A program made the position numbers and the translations under genes. This document shows positions 48,459-60,802 of a stretch of DNA of 64,000 nt, one piece after another. The stretch's first letter is position 1; every line of letters begins with the position of its first letter. The notes under the pieces are model-generated. The model was not told the origin of the DNA and ran no database searches. It was given only the letters and a program-made list of their open reading frames with translations. Origin of the DNA: Bimuria novae-zelandiae CBS 107.79 (taxonomy: Eukaryota; Ascomycota; Dothideomycetes; Pleosporales; Didymosphaeriaceae); contig ML976657.1 in assembly GCA_010015655.1 (NCBI GenBank), positions 918,264-982,263 of the forward strand, written 5' to 3'.

Positions 48459-50837
48459 CGGAAGAAAACTTGCCGGTGGGGCCGAGTATAGGTTCTGTGG
48501 TTGGAAAATAAGTCCTCGAGCTGATATGTTGTGTGACCGGATCGCCCGGCAACGCCGGAGTACGTAGGACCTAGGGGATGAACCTGAGGATGAGAATAGT
48601 AAGCTGAAAGAACCCAGGCTGCTATTAGCAGGGGAGCAGCTGCGTATGTACGCCTTGTTCTTGGGTATCATATCATGGTCGTATATGCTTGGGATCCGAA
48701 GTATGACAAGGTATAGGCAGATTAGTTCGAGACGCTCAGCTTAAACATGCAGATAAGGCTGCAAGCTCTCGAGCCTGGGTAATATACCCACTCCCAAAAG
48801 GTCAGCTTGGCTGCAAGCAAACAGGCAGCGCCTTCTTCATTTGACGCGGAGCTCACTCCGTTCATCCTTCGGCAAGGTAGGTCGACAATAGCAGCCATAT
48901 GCGGCGATGCTATAGGCCCGGTATACAGAAATCAGCGCAGAAGCCAGCCTTATCGACCGGACAATATGGGGAAGCCGTAAAGTTTGGCTAAACTCAAGCA
49001 AACCCTAACTATCCTACCCGCCCGTGTGGTGGCATGCGGAGAACGGACAGGCTTCCCCGTATTCTGCGGCGTGTTAACGACGCTGCGGCTGAAAGCGAAG
49101 CGAGCGGTCGAGTCGCGTCTCCTCCGTTTTGCTCGGTGTAACACATCCGAGGAATCATTAAATTAAAGACACCTCTCATTTCGACGTCAGATCATCCCAC
49201 ACAGGTCTTATCAATGCATAGACGCCCGACCGGACTTTCACCGTCTTGACTCAGCTCTGCATATCGCAGTGAGAGGCGACTGAGCCCAACCTGGGGAGAA
49301 TGCCGCGGAGTTGCGCGAAAATGCATATCCGGCGGTGATAATGCCGGGCAATTAGGTTTCTAAACATGAGGCGCGATCAGCGATGCAGAAGATTCGCGCC
49401 AGTGCGCTGGGCCCTGCACCCCACCGAGACAAGGAGGCGGATGCAGAGCCGTTGACCCACGCGAAGGGGGATCCACAACCGTCTGAGACCAGGAACAGGA
49501 AAGGCAAACCGCGCATCAGAGTTCAAAAACGGTCTCGAAGTGTCTCGGCACTCATTCGCGCGAGCGTCACTCGAGACCAGCGCGATCGATGAATTTTGCG
49601 GCGAAGTCCATCAATGGGAGATAGCGAGCCGTGTTGTGCGAATGCAAAAAGGAAGGTGTCAGCGTCTGCATATCGCGAAGGAAGAAGCGACACGCCAGCG
49701 GCTGCGAGGCCGCCTTCGGCCCACGTGTTATTACCCGGAAACCAGGACGGATGTTCATCCAACAGCAGCCGTGCGTCAAAAATACAATGCACGGTGGCAA
49801 TTTGTTTCAGATGCCGTTCGAATTCGAAAGTCCTTCTATGCAGCTGCACGTACCACCCCCAGACTGCACTCCAGGTCTGCCTATGTTAGCACTTCGCCGT
49901 TAATTGCAGTCTCGTAAATTTGCCATGCACCTCGATGGCGTCGCACGTATCTGGCCGACGACTGGATGAGCGTGCAGAGGAGTGAAGGAGCGCTGACGTG
50001 GAGGCCACGCTCACCGATGAAAGGCAATGGAGGTGGGTTTCTGAAGCGGGAGCGGAGCGGCGCGCTGCGTCTTGATGCATGACCCGATCGAGTGATGATC
50101 GCGATAGCGGTGAGGAAAGTAATATGGACTTCCATGCGAAGGAGCGGCGTGGCTGCCGGGTGTCAGACGAAGTCCTCGGTCCGGTTCTCTCGGCGAGTGA
50201 GCATGTAGAGTGCGTTAAAACAAAGGGATGTACGGAATAAGCTGATGGTGTCTTAGTCGCTGTTGCTACACATCTAAATGTGGAAGTAAGAGGGCGTTGA
50301 CAGGAAGGAGAAGGAGCGGATAAAGAGCGGCAGAAGCGGTTGTGTTGGTGTCACGCCAGGCGCGGATGCTGACCTGGGCTTTCATACTCGCAAAGCCGGT
50401 TGCTGGCGTAGTCTGACAGCAAAAGCAGAGCAGATAGTTCTCACTGCAGAGTGACTGATTGATGTTGATGACGTTTGTGATTACCGAATACTACCTTCTT
50501 CGAGCCTGACAAGATCCTCGTGGGATTAAATGCGCACAAGCGTGAGCTAATGGTCCAAAATCTATCGAAATATATATTAAAAAAATACAATGAAAAGAAG
50601 GGAAATCCATGAAGAAGAACCAGAACCAGTGCAAATGCAGCGGTCAACGCGCGAAAACTCCATTACAATACGCTCTCAGAGAAATCCCGAGGCGGTGGAG
50701 CTCAAACCACCCATTGGTATATCCCAATCCGTGCCGTGCTCCGAACCGTGCCCCTCAGAAGCCCTGCCCGCTAAATGCACAATCATGATAAAAGCAAATG
50801 CCGAATGAAACCCGTCCAGTGATGGTTTACGGTGGGT
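48459..50837. other. 2.4 kb interval without a supported gene
   Basis: Normal base composition, but frames on both strands overlap (for example 49523-49917) and none shows domain, signal or family features. No RNA gene or repeat was recognised. Confidence 0.35.
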
Positions 50838-51062
50838 CTAGTTCGATTCGCTTCCAGCACGACTCCTCTGCTCGGCTGGTGTGGATGGGAAGGAGAAGTC
50901 GATGGGCGAAGGCGGCGGGGCAGGTGTCTCGTTGAACTCCTGGCTTGATCGCGAGGAGGTGCTGCTGGACTTGAAGGCAGCGCTAATGTCGCGGCCGAGG
51001 TTGGAGCTCGTCAAGATGGAGAGGCGCTGGCGTTGGCCAGTGCTCAATTGTTGGGGAGGCAT
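50838..51062 (-). CDS. Small hypothetical protein (74 aa)
   Basis: A single 74-codon frame starting MPPQQLSTGQRQRLSILTSS in a good start context (CACAATGCC). The protein has an N-terminal predicted helix and a Ser/Pro-rich tail with a PAPPPSPIDFSFPSTP segment and ends GSESN. The upstream sequence contains a TATATAG motif near 51180, which could serve as a promoter. The composition looks more protein-like than the neighbouring frames, but no family was recognised, so the gene is tentative. Confidence 0.4.
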   Translation of the reverse strand: MPPQQLSTGQRQRLSILTSSNLGRDISAAFKSSSTSSRSSQEFNETPAPPPSPIDFSFPSTPAEQRSRAGSESN

Positions 51063-54000
51063 TGTGGAGAATGTGCAATTGAGGTTGTATGAGGGTGTGC
51101 AGGCGATAATGGCGACAGTAGTCGGCCTGGTGAAGGATAAGGCTGAGTGGTAGGTCCCGAGCGTTGTGGTGAAGTCGGCTATATAGTGCAGACCGTGGAC
51201 GAGTATCGCAAAAGCCGTAGGGTCGCAAGATAGATAACGGAGCGTGGGGCAGAGGAATCTGGGGCAAAGCTGGGGAGGAGTAGTTATATATTTGGGTCCG
51301 GTAGGGTAGGACAGGAGTCAGGAACAGTGCGTGTCTCGGTTGGAAGGCGAAGGTGCTAGGGAGTGCGGTACGAGTTGGCTTCGGACACCTAATAAGCTCG
51401 CTGGCAAAATTGCAATGGCTGATTTCCAATTCCCGAGGCAGGATTGCGGAAAGGGCTTATGGCTGATATGCAATGCGAAAAGAGCCTGGATACGGTGAGT
51501 CAGATTTAATATCAAAGGTGCGCAGGGCTGATGTGGATGCGTTGGCACTGGAGGTGGGACCAAGCAAATCGTAGCACCCCAGATTCCCGTGCGATTATGG
51601 GAAGGGCTGCAGAACGGGCTTACTTACGGTTTCTGGCTGCTGCGGATGCTGGACGCTGATATGCACGCTGTAATTGGGGCTGACCAGTGCCTGGTTGTGC
51701 TGGTACGAACTATCCGGCAAGGTGGAGGCGACGATGCAAGTATGTACTGATGTGCAAGACAGGCTCACGAAGGGGTATCCAAGTTTAGACAGTGGGATAT
51801 GAAGAGCACGGATATGGTATGAGCTTGCGGTCGAGTATGCTTTCGTGATAAGGAAGACGAATGCTGCAGTGTGGGGAGACGATTGCTTTATACACGCCCC
51901 GCCCGGCCATGCCCCGGTGTTCTTGACTCGCATGGGGTGGGCGAGCAGGATACGCTTCGAGAAAAAAAAAAAAAAGCGTAACATCAAATAGAGGACCGGG
52001 AGCAGACGGGGCAGCGGGCAACCGCGCTCCTTGCTTTCGTACTTCCCCGCCCGTTGTGCCACATGAAGCGGAGCGAAGCGGCTTACCCTAAAAGAATTAA
52101 GCAAAGTCCACCTCACGCCCACCACCCGTGTCAGTGGTGCTTCGTCAAGCCGGTCTTTTTTCCTCCGCCCATCAGCGACCAGCTCGATGGCGTCGATACG
52201 AGGATGCGAGCCGGGGTGGACAAACAAAGCTTGTTACTTGCCCACGCATCTTCCAGCTCCCCATCCAGATAGCGTGCGCGTAGCAGCGCGGAAAGAAGCA
52301 AACCAGCGCCGGAGCCGCCTGTCTCTCGCTCGTATCCGAGCAGGAAAGCGACCTATTCGTGACGTGTACACGGCATATCTAGACATGTTGTTAATACGCA
52401 AGGAAAGATGGTGGGTGAGGTGGACGGCTTGACCGCCTCGTCTCGCACTGTAGCGCCATGCAATGCAGGATGCACTTCCCCACGCGGCGGCAACGTCCCA
52501 AACACATGGTTGAGTCAGGGAAGGTCGCCCCTTGCCGCGCTCTGATACGCTTTTGGCGACATCTCAAACTCTGTCAGCTCACTGTCGTCGGATGGCTGCC
52601 CGCTCAGTGACCGACGGCAAGCTCGCAAACCTGCTACGCGTTGAGACAACTTGTCCCAACTATCGATTCCAGAGAGCACCTATCGGCCTCGCGCTTCCAT
52701 TGTCGCAGCGGCACAGCAGTGTTTATCCGACCCGTCTTCCCCAACTCACGCTACCTGAACTCGGCATGGTCTCCATGCGAGAGCTTCCAGAAGCCTTTCG
52801 AAGGTGCTTGGACAACCTCCTGAGATCGCACAGCGCGATTATTTGAGTTGGTCTGTCCCCACTCCAAACGTTCCGCCCGCCCTTCCGATGCCCAGGCACT
52901 CCCGGCATGTGTCCGGGAGTGAGGGCCGCCCTATCCTCACATGCCTGTTTCGAGCACTTGCAGAATGAAGGAAGCGCTATGCTAGCATGTCCATGCAAAT
53001 AGCCTCATGAGATGACTACCTATAGTATCTGTCTGCAGCAGAAGACATCGAGGCGGGCATCCGCATAACATGAACGGCCATCCGCGGTCCTAGCCCTATG
53101 GGTGCTACATCGCGTGGCAACGGCGCGCAGCTATTTGCCGCGAGGAGCCTCGGTTTCTTGTGTCGTGCAAAGGCACGACATCACCACGCCCCTCGGCTTT
53201 GTGCCTGCAAAATGGGCAGGACTGGCAGGCATGGGTCAGGCCTTGCATCTTGCAACCCGGCAATTTCCTCATGTATGACACGGCGTCTGCGGCCCTTTGC
53301 GGCAAGTTGGGCGCCTGCGTCTTCCGGAAGTGCCTGATATGGGGGCTTTGTCCCTCCCTGGCTTGCTAGGTCGAAATATCCCCGCAATATCGTGCAACAC
53401 GAAACCAACAGCTACGCTGTCGAGGCCTACCGAACAACGTTGTGTAATACGCGTTGTCCTGCACGTCGGGCGTTTTACGGGCGAGGATTCGATCGAGACT
53501 GACAGATGCGGTGACCGCTCGAGGGTGCCAAGTCTTGTGCTCCCATTGGCGCTACAGTACCACGCCGTGAGGCAAGCGGCAGCACGTCCCATTGGCAAAC
53601 TGCATCGATGTGCGATTGCGATTCCGATGGAGTTGGTGTTGGTGCACTGAATACTAATCCGTTGACCGACTGGCGTGCACCTTCACCGTTCTTTGAGCGC
53701 AATAACAAGCGGTTGGTCCTGCAAGGAAGCGTTGATAAAGAAACCGTCCCAGGAATGTCAATATGTTGAGAACAGCGGAGGGAAAGTGGGCCGAGAGTAA
53801 ATGCAAGAGCGTTGAAGAGCTGGGTTGTACCACAGCCATAGGAGCGCTCGGTGACTTTGTCATGGAGGCATCACTTCGATAGGTCACAGTCAGAACCACA
53901 AGAGGCTTAGCAGCCGTGTAAATCTCCCGTATCAGCCCAGTATCATGATGGGTTCTACAAGTGCTGGGTTTGTCGAAGAAGGGGCCTCTTCGTGTAATAC

Positions 54001-54740
54001 GCCAGCCAGATCAATCGTCCGAAGAGCTTTATTTGCAAGAGCTATAGACGAACTGCAGTATGCCATAAGAGCTCGCGGCATCGTCACAATCACTAGAGGT
54101 GGAAATGTGCTTCAGACTCGCAGTGAACGTCAAATACTCTGTGTTACCCAGGCTGATATTGACAGGTGTCGACCGTATTGCATCTCCAGAGCCGATTCGG
54201 GATGACACGCGTCCGGGTGGAAGTAAGTCAGAGGTGATGTGGCAGTATTCCAGCGATGAGCTTCGCGAAATACCACCACGTTGTGCCTTCACCTGAAGGA
54301 TCTTATTAGGTTACAAGAGCCTATGCAGGCCGCGATCGAAAGCGTAACGTGAAGGCGGCATTCGCTTTCACTTTTAGCGTGCCTTCCCTCTCTTCGCCGT
54401 TGCTCAGGAGATTCTCACACACCGCAAACAGAGCGCGTTCCGTTTGTAGTCGCATCATCACTTCACCTGAGGACGCGGCGGCAGATTCAATAACTCGCGA
54501 CTACTTGCATCCCACCTCTTGCACAATATCTTCTCTCCGCGCGCGCGAAATTATTAAGAGGCACGGTATGTTGAACCTTACCAATGCTTTTCAACGGCAT
54601 TCATTGACGCCAATTTTTTTAGTCAACGGCGATCCTGTACTAAAGCTGCAACTGCTTCGTGTTTAACGCGTCGAGTCATGGAGCAGAGGCGCGGGAATGG
54701 CGCTCTCCAAGTGCCTACTCTTCGCAACTAGGACCCCAGC
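51063..54740. other. 3.7 kb interval without a supported gene
   Basis: Several overlapping frames of 70-210 codons occur on both strands (51595-52227 minus is the longest) but appear to be chance open frames. It contains an A15 run at 51961-51975. No RNA genes or repeats were recognised. Confidence 0.35.
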
Positions 54741-57265
54741 ATGTCCGAAGAAGAAGGTACGACCTGCTTGAGAGTTGTAGCCCAGGCCTATGATCTAACA
54801 CATATGCTGCACTATGAGAAAAGAGCTGTTGAGGAACACTTGTATTATCTGGCAAGGAACGGCAAGGGCGAAAAACGAAGTCTCAGTCGTGTTAGCCTGC
54901 GACCCTTCAAACAAGCTTTGGTGGAACAAGATCAACTTCCAAAGGAGGCTCTGTCTCCTTCGGCGGGAAGGGCCATTGGCTGGATCAAAGAAGAATTGGA
55001 AGATCTTAATACCAAGTGGAGTCGTTTGAATCAACTGGCGGGGGGCTTCAAAGAGCGTGTTAGTGAGCGCTGGAGGAACAGATCGACCACCGAGAAGAAA
55101 GATCTCCTTCGCGAAGCACGACCGACCATATCGAGTGAACAACGACCAGATATGAAGAGTATTTGGGACCCGGAAGGCTTTTGGAAGCTATTGAATAAGA
55201 CCATGGCATTCCCGCCCGGGACCAGGACTTCTTCAATCAAGCTAGAGGACTTGACGGAAAAAATGCCCTCCTCATGTTCCTGAACTCGCGTGCTCGTAAC
55301 ACGCCGGAAATGTTTGCGCATACCGACTTCAGATCCGCGCCATCGTACATGTCAGCGGCCTCGCCATTGGCCCTCCAAGAAAATCACTACACCATGGTGA
55401 TGTTGTCGGAACCGCACACGACTTATGGTCAGGTACTCGTCTGGGAAAATGAAGCCGATGCATCCGCTCAGATACGGAACGGTCTTGCCGTTGATGTCGG
55501 TCATGGATACCTGATTTTTGACATTCAATTGACCATTACAGAATTCCTGTTGAGTTTCTGTTTTCACATTTTGCCGGAGTTCTTCACTGGAGACGGATTG
55601 CGTGGATTTCACCTCAAGACGCCTCTCGTTGTCCTGCCCGAACCACCGCCTATTTGTGGGTGCGCATGATGCTTTGAAAACACCAACCACGCTCGCCCGA
55701 GATGCTCCTTACCGCGTTCCTTCACAACTCAACATACGCAGATTGAAGGCATTGCTAGCTGCGACTCGCGACCAACTTCAAGATACGATCCGGCAGTTGA
55801 GAGAAGATCCTGCATATTTCGCTGAGCGCGTCGAGGAAGTCTGTGCTCATCAAGAAGGTGCAATACTCGACTTTCGCGGACAACGAAAGCTTGCTGCCAC
55901 TTCTTTACTTTACTGTGCTGGCCTGAAGGACACGATCGTGAAGGCGTACATGACTTTCTCGAACTTTGACGACGTATACCGTTGCTTTACTCGTTTGGAA
56001 TCGCTGACCAATGAACACAAGAATGCAATTATTCCTAAGAAACCGCTACCAGCACCGATGGCGGAACATACGATGGAGACGCGTGCGTTTCTCGAACTTA
56101 TGGTGGCTGATATTCTGGAAGACTTCAAGGCCGCTTTCGCTGCCTCGCCTCGAATGCGTAGACATTTCATACGATCTGAACCACATGCACGGACGGGCAC
56201 TGCCACTATCCAAGTAAAGTGTCGACGTAAAGCTGATGCCTTGGTTCGGAAAGCTATCAACGAAGTTCTATTTCTATGGAAAAAAGTGCAGAGGCTTATT
56301 CATTCTATGTCATAATAGATGAAGTGGACATGTTCTTGCAGAATGGCAGCGATGTGAAGGAGCTCTTCTCGCCTTACGTGGTCTCATTGTTGTCGCAACT
56401 TGCAATCTGGGCAGAGTGCCTACATCGCATCGAATCCTACCAGCCGTGGGCGTCCGCACTCGAACACAGCTTCTATGAGAACAAGTACAAGTACGTGCAT
56501 CGATAGCGTGTCCGCAATTCAATCTGGGAAGCTTTCATGAAAACACCTTTTGAGGGCAATCCATCCAATGGCAAATTCAGGTACCCGGTCAATGCTCGTC
56601 AAACCCGCGAGGGCACCTTCCAGATGTGCGCCGCGGAGGCTGCTTTAGACAAGTTCTGGGGACTTGCGGATACGGTTTTTAGGAAGATGCGTGGAAAGTG
56701 CCCTTACGACCTTGTCAAGAGCATCGTTGAAGAGCGCACACTTGAGAGAACACCTCCGTGGACCTTCATCACGCGGTTTCCTAATTCCGCGGCAGTTACG
56801 CAGAACGCGCATGATGTCGATAAGCACGTCACAGGATCATTGAACAAACTCTCAATTTCTCAAAAGACCAAAGTCAAGACGCGCGGCACTACGGATCGAC
56901 AAGTCAGTAATGGGACATCAGTGGCCGAACCACTGAATGCAAGACAGGAGGTCAAGATTGTCGTTGACGAACGGGTTGATCGCGTCTTCAAAACCTTGTT
57001 CCACTCGCCTCATTCGGCGAATCGGCCTCGAGAGCTCTCGTGGGGGGACTTCCTTCACGCCATGGTCTCAGTCGGCTTCTCTGTGGAGAAACTGCAGGGC
57101 TCTTCGTGGCACTTCGCTGCACAGGATGGTTCTATTTCTCGCCCAATACAGTTCCATGAGCCACACCCGATGAAGAATCTATCATTCAATGTAGCGCGCC
57201 GCTATGGTCGAAGGCTCACGCGCGCCTTCGGTTGCGACGATGACACGTTCACTTTGAAAGAGTAG
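54741..57265 (+). pseudogene. Broken fungal-specific large protein with HicA-like C-terminus (copy A)
   Basis: Four segments of one protein lie in order on the plus strand: 54741-55265, about 55262-55660, about 55665-56290 and about 56280-57265. The frame changes by -1 at an A6 run (55258-55263), by +1 near 55655 and by -1 near another A6 run (about 56280-56287). The last segment has an in-frame TAG at 56504-56506. No GT..AG pair explains these breaks. Conserved blocks include ERVSERWRNRSTTEKKDLL, LMFLNSRARNTPEMFAHTDF, LREDPAYFAERVEE and YQPWASALEHSF. The final 80 residues (57025-57262) have DFLHAMVSVGF, EKLQGSSWHF, FHEPHP and YGRRLTRAFG, the pattern of a HicA/YcfA-like domain. This is a widespread Pezizomycotina family, sometimes labelled ipa protein, of unknown role. 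Assembly indels are an alternative to pseudogenisation. Confidence 0.65.
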
Positions 57266-58148
57266 GAACAGGCGCGAAGTTGATCCGGAGAGTTCAGCGT
57301 CCCATCAAATGTATGCTTTCAGGACCGGATAGTAGTTTAGAGTAGCACGGAGACCTGGTGTTTGCGAAGTTTCGTATAAGTTTTGCGCTTTTACTGTCAT
57401 CGATGGCATGCTTTCCAGTGCTAAGAGTGCCCTTGGTTGTGGATATAGTCTTGGGGGCAGAGCAGACATCGGTGGCGCCGCGCTCATCAAATTTCGGTTC
57501 CCTGAGAAGCTTTTTGGGTTTAGGGCACAATCGTCGACGGAAGTTGAGTGATTGGGACTGTTTCATTGGACATGAGCCTGTTTGGTCTTCGCTTGGCTTA
57601 CTGTTTGGTTGAGCGATTGGACTCTCTGGCAATTTGGCAAGAAGCTCATTTGTCAGCCGCCGCGCAAGAGGTGATTGCCGATATATAGCATAGCTTAATC
57701 GCTCAATGCATTCTAAGATTCAGACCCGGTACATACAAGTCCACGCTACGTCTCAACACCCTGATCTCGTCGAATCATGAAAATTCCGCTGCATTTGTGC
57801 CTACTCGTGCGTGCGATAGCTGCCTAGGGACGCGGGGTACAATCTCTCCTACCTGCTGCCCCTATAGAGTATAGACTGGAGTCTATCTCTACGGATTTTT
57901 ATCTTAAAAAAAAAGGAAAAGAAAAGGGTTTCTATGCGTTTAAATACGTACCGACGTAATACTGTATGGTGCACACGTGGAGTCTTTTTTTAAATGGATT
58001 TCAAAATAATAGATTTTTATAGGGTAAAGTGTATCAATAGAGTATAGGCCTCGCGCTACATGTCCAAACCAGGGGGGAGATCCTCCTCAGGTGCATAGTT
58101 GCTGATCCCCCTTTCCCTTGTAAAAGATCGGCCACCAAGCACCCGAAC
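57266..58148. other. Spacer between the two paralogues
   Basis: 883 bp. No gene is seen. A short palindrome TAGACTGGAGTCTA lies at about 57870-57884 and A-rich tracts lie near 57905-57930. Confidence 0.35.
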
Positions 58149-60596
58149 TTGCTGGGCGAGGTACAGATCCAGCACATTTCTTTGTTAAAAAGTCTTTGCT
58201 TCAACCCCTGGTGCAAGCCGCTATACGACTATGCCATATATGCAGAAAATGTCACTGGTCTGGGATCAGCACCATACTCCTACAAACACCGCAGCTCTGC
58301 CGACCCTGCAGTAGTGCACGCTCACCTTCGTACGCTATACATCACCACCCAACAGATTTGTGATTACTTGAACCAAACTCTACCACCGCGAAGCTCATCA
58401 TCAGCACACCTTAGAGCTCCCAACTTAACGACTGGAAGAATTGCAGTCATCAGGGATCTTCATAAATCACTTCTCTATCTTCTATGGAACGATGTGGACG
58501 TTCCGTGGCCCGGTGATGCTGTCCGTGAGCATTCTCAGAAATTAGTTACAGATATTTTCCATGACTACAGCTGATTGCATGACATTGTGATCCGGCATGA
58601 GGTGCTCATTCGCAGGCGCTGGACCAAGAAAACTACATGGAAAAGACGCGAGTTGTTGTTGAAAGCTTGGCCTAGTATGCTACAGTCACATCGCCCGGAG
58701 TCCGCCGGATTCATGGAGTCAAAGATGGCATACGGCTGGGACTTGTATAAAGGCTCGCTGTCCGACTCCATCATGTGGCCCTACATCAATATCAACGACC
58801 TCTGCGGGCCTAAAGCTCTACTGATGTTGCTGTCCGCGCGTGGACGGAACACACCTCTCTCCTTTATCAAGACGGAGCATAGGTTCTGTGTGATGCTGAT
58901 AACCTTTCTCGGCAGAGTGTTCCGTCGACAGCCAGAACGCGACAGAATGGTATTTCACCATTGGGACTACAAAACCTACGGCGTGATTATGATATTGCCT
59001 AAGCTGTCTGATGAGCAAAGCCATGCGACCGACTTACCTCCCGGTAGTACTCACTACGTTTTGTTTGGACTATTCGACCTATATATACAGCGCCGCATTC
59101 TCAATTTCCTTGTCAGCATCTCCGAAGAAATTATCCATGATATTGATCGAACAACCTTGACAAGCGCAACCTACCCAGTCGAACCTGAGCCTCCGAGCTT
59201 ACAAGAGAAAGAACTACATACCACGTTTCACAAATCCGTGACAATCGAGCCATACCGTACGCGAGACAAGTCTCTTGACTTTGCAAGGCTAGAATAACTG
59301 CCATCCTCAATGGCAGAAGCGGCGAAAGACCACGCCTGGTCTCTGCGGGAAGTTCACGGTTACTTTGCCGAGACGTTCCAGGAGGCAGCTAATCACCGCG
59401 TTGAGAATGTGCCGGATAAACTAGGAACGCTTCACGAATTTGTTGGAACACAAGTGCTCACTAGGTTGATTCTGGGAGAGGTGGTCATGGATGCCACCTA
59501 CGATCTCATCTTCTGGGCGCATGTGTGCACACTAATTAAGGATTTTGATAAGGACTTTAAGCGTGCTTTCAATGATCTGGAAGAGGCATCCCGAATGTGC
59601 ACGGAAGAGCTTACACAGGGCGATGATCACCGGCCGAGCAGTTCTGAAGTCAAGCTTGACTTACGGATGGAAGACACGAGTGGCTTAACATCGAAGACGG
59701 AAGATTCCGTTAAGATCTTTTACTTCTTCCTCGCCAAAGGGCTTAAGAACGTACGGTGTCGCCTCAGACATGCCCAACACGGAAGCCCGCAGATCCGTCC
59801 GTGGTGCACTAGATTAGACCGCGACAAGTCGAACCGAATAAAGTGTGATCCTGACCTGGGCTCCGACCGAATTCGCGGGCGTATCGTGACTATCGTGGAA
59901 GAGTTCAGTTCGGAAACAGAGATCAACAATATAGAGATGCTCTACAAATTCCTTGATGTTCTCGAAACGTTTTTGCTGAAGGAACCTTCAGCGCGGCAAT
60001 GGATCTCTTCGCTCTCGGAGAAGATGTTGACGCCCACGGCAGCCATCATTGAGAGTCATCATCTCTTCGGGATGCAGCCATGGGCTGAACCTTTGCGCAC
60101 AGAGGAATTTGACGCGGAACAAATCCCATTCTCAGATGAAGACAAAAAAGCGATGAAATAGTTTTGGATACTTGATAGACGCGCGGTCGGTGTGGCCTCC
60201 TCAACACTCGGAGCCCAGTCTGAGCAGAACCAACAGCTTGCTAGACCGATCCCGGCGGAACCTGTCCCACAACCTGTCCAAGAGTTCGTCTACCACGTAG
60301 ACGCCGATGTGTACAAGGTCATCCAAGCGCTCTTTCACGTACCGAACGAAAGCGATGCTCCCGGCCAGATCAAACGGACCACGCTGGTAAGAGCACTCAC
60401 CAAGCTCGGCGTTTCCGCCGAAAAGCTGATGGGATCCGCTTGGCAATTCACGCCTCGCACAATTGATCTAAACCGCGGGATTCAGCTCCATGAGCCGCAT
60501 CCGGACGGAACAGTGCATGCGACGCTGAGTCGACGGTATGATCGGAGACTGGCGCGAGCGTATGGTTGGCATGGGGGGATGTTCAAGCTCAAATGA
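58149..60596 (+). pseudogene. Fungal-specific large protein with HicA-like C-terminus and three in-frame stops (copy B)
   Basis: A single reading frame of 816 codons is interrupted only by TGA (58572-58574), TAA (59295-59297) and TAG (60159-60161); no frame change is needed. It aligns with copy A across the first two stops: HEVLIRRRWTKKTTWKRREL with ERVSERWRNRSTTEKKDLL, LMLLSARGRNTP with LMFLNSRARNTP, and LREVHGYFAETF with LREDPAYFAERV. The C-terminal domain (60310-60590) has LVRALTKLGV, EKLMGSAWQF, LHEPHP and RRLARAYGW. Compared with copy A, about 100 residues are missing before this domain, near the third stop. The true start may be upstream of 58149. Each stop is one C-to-T or G-to-A change from a sense codon, so RIP-like mutation is plausible. 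Confidence 0.65.
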
Positions 60597-60802
60597 GCGG
60601 AAACTGATGCAAAAGATATTATATGTTGAGGGAGGCGAAACTGCCAGGATCATGAGAAATTGCGTGTTGCAGTGTTGTATGGTATCGATATAATATAAAA
60701 CAAGCGGCTTATGCTTGGGCTCAGTATATTTCCCTGTCCCTTCCAAGGACGGACTTCCCCCATACCATCGTGAATATGCACCTGCCTGATTCTCGTGGAC
60801 CT

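Noticed and set aside
50838..50870. Possible tRNA T-arm (GTTCGATTC)
   Set aside because: No matching acceptor, anticodon or D arm could be built around it; the sequence is the end of the small minus-strand frame.
51595..52227. 210-codon minus-strand frame
   Set aside because: It runs through an A15 tract and has no recognisable features; the neighbourhood has equally long random frames.
58525..58570. Possible 46-nt intron removing sequence before the first stop of copy B
   Set aside because: The GTGAGC donor and CTACAG acceptor look acceptable, but splicing shifts the frame into an immediate TGA and breaks the similarity to copy A.
54741..60596. Programmed frameshifting or readthrough as the normal expression mode of both copies
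   Set aside because: The A6 runs do not form a classical X-XXY-YYZ slippery heptamer in frame, and three different stops would all need readthrough. Decay or sequencing error is simpler.
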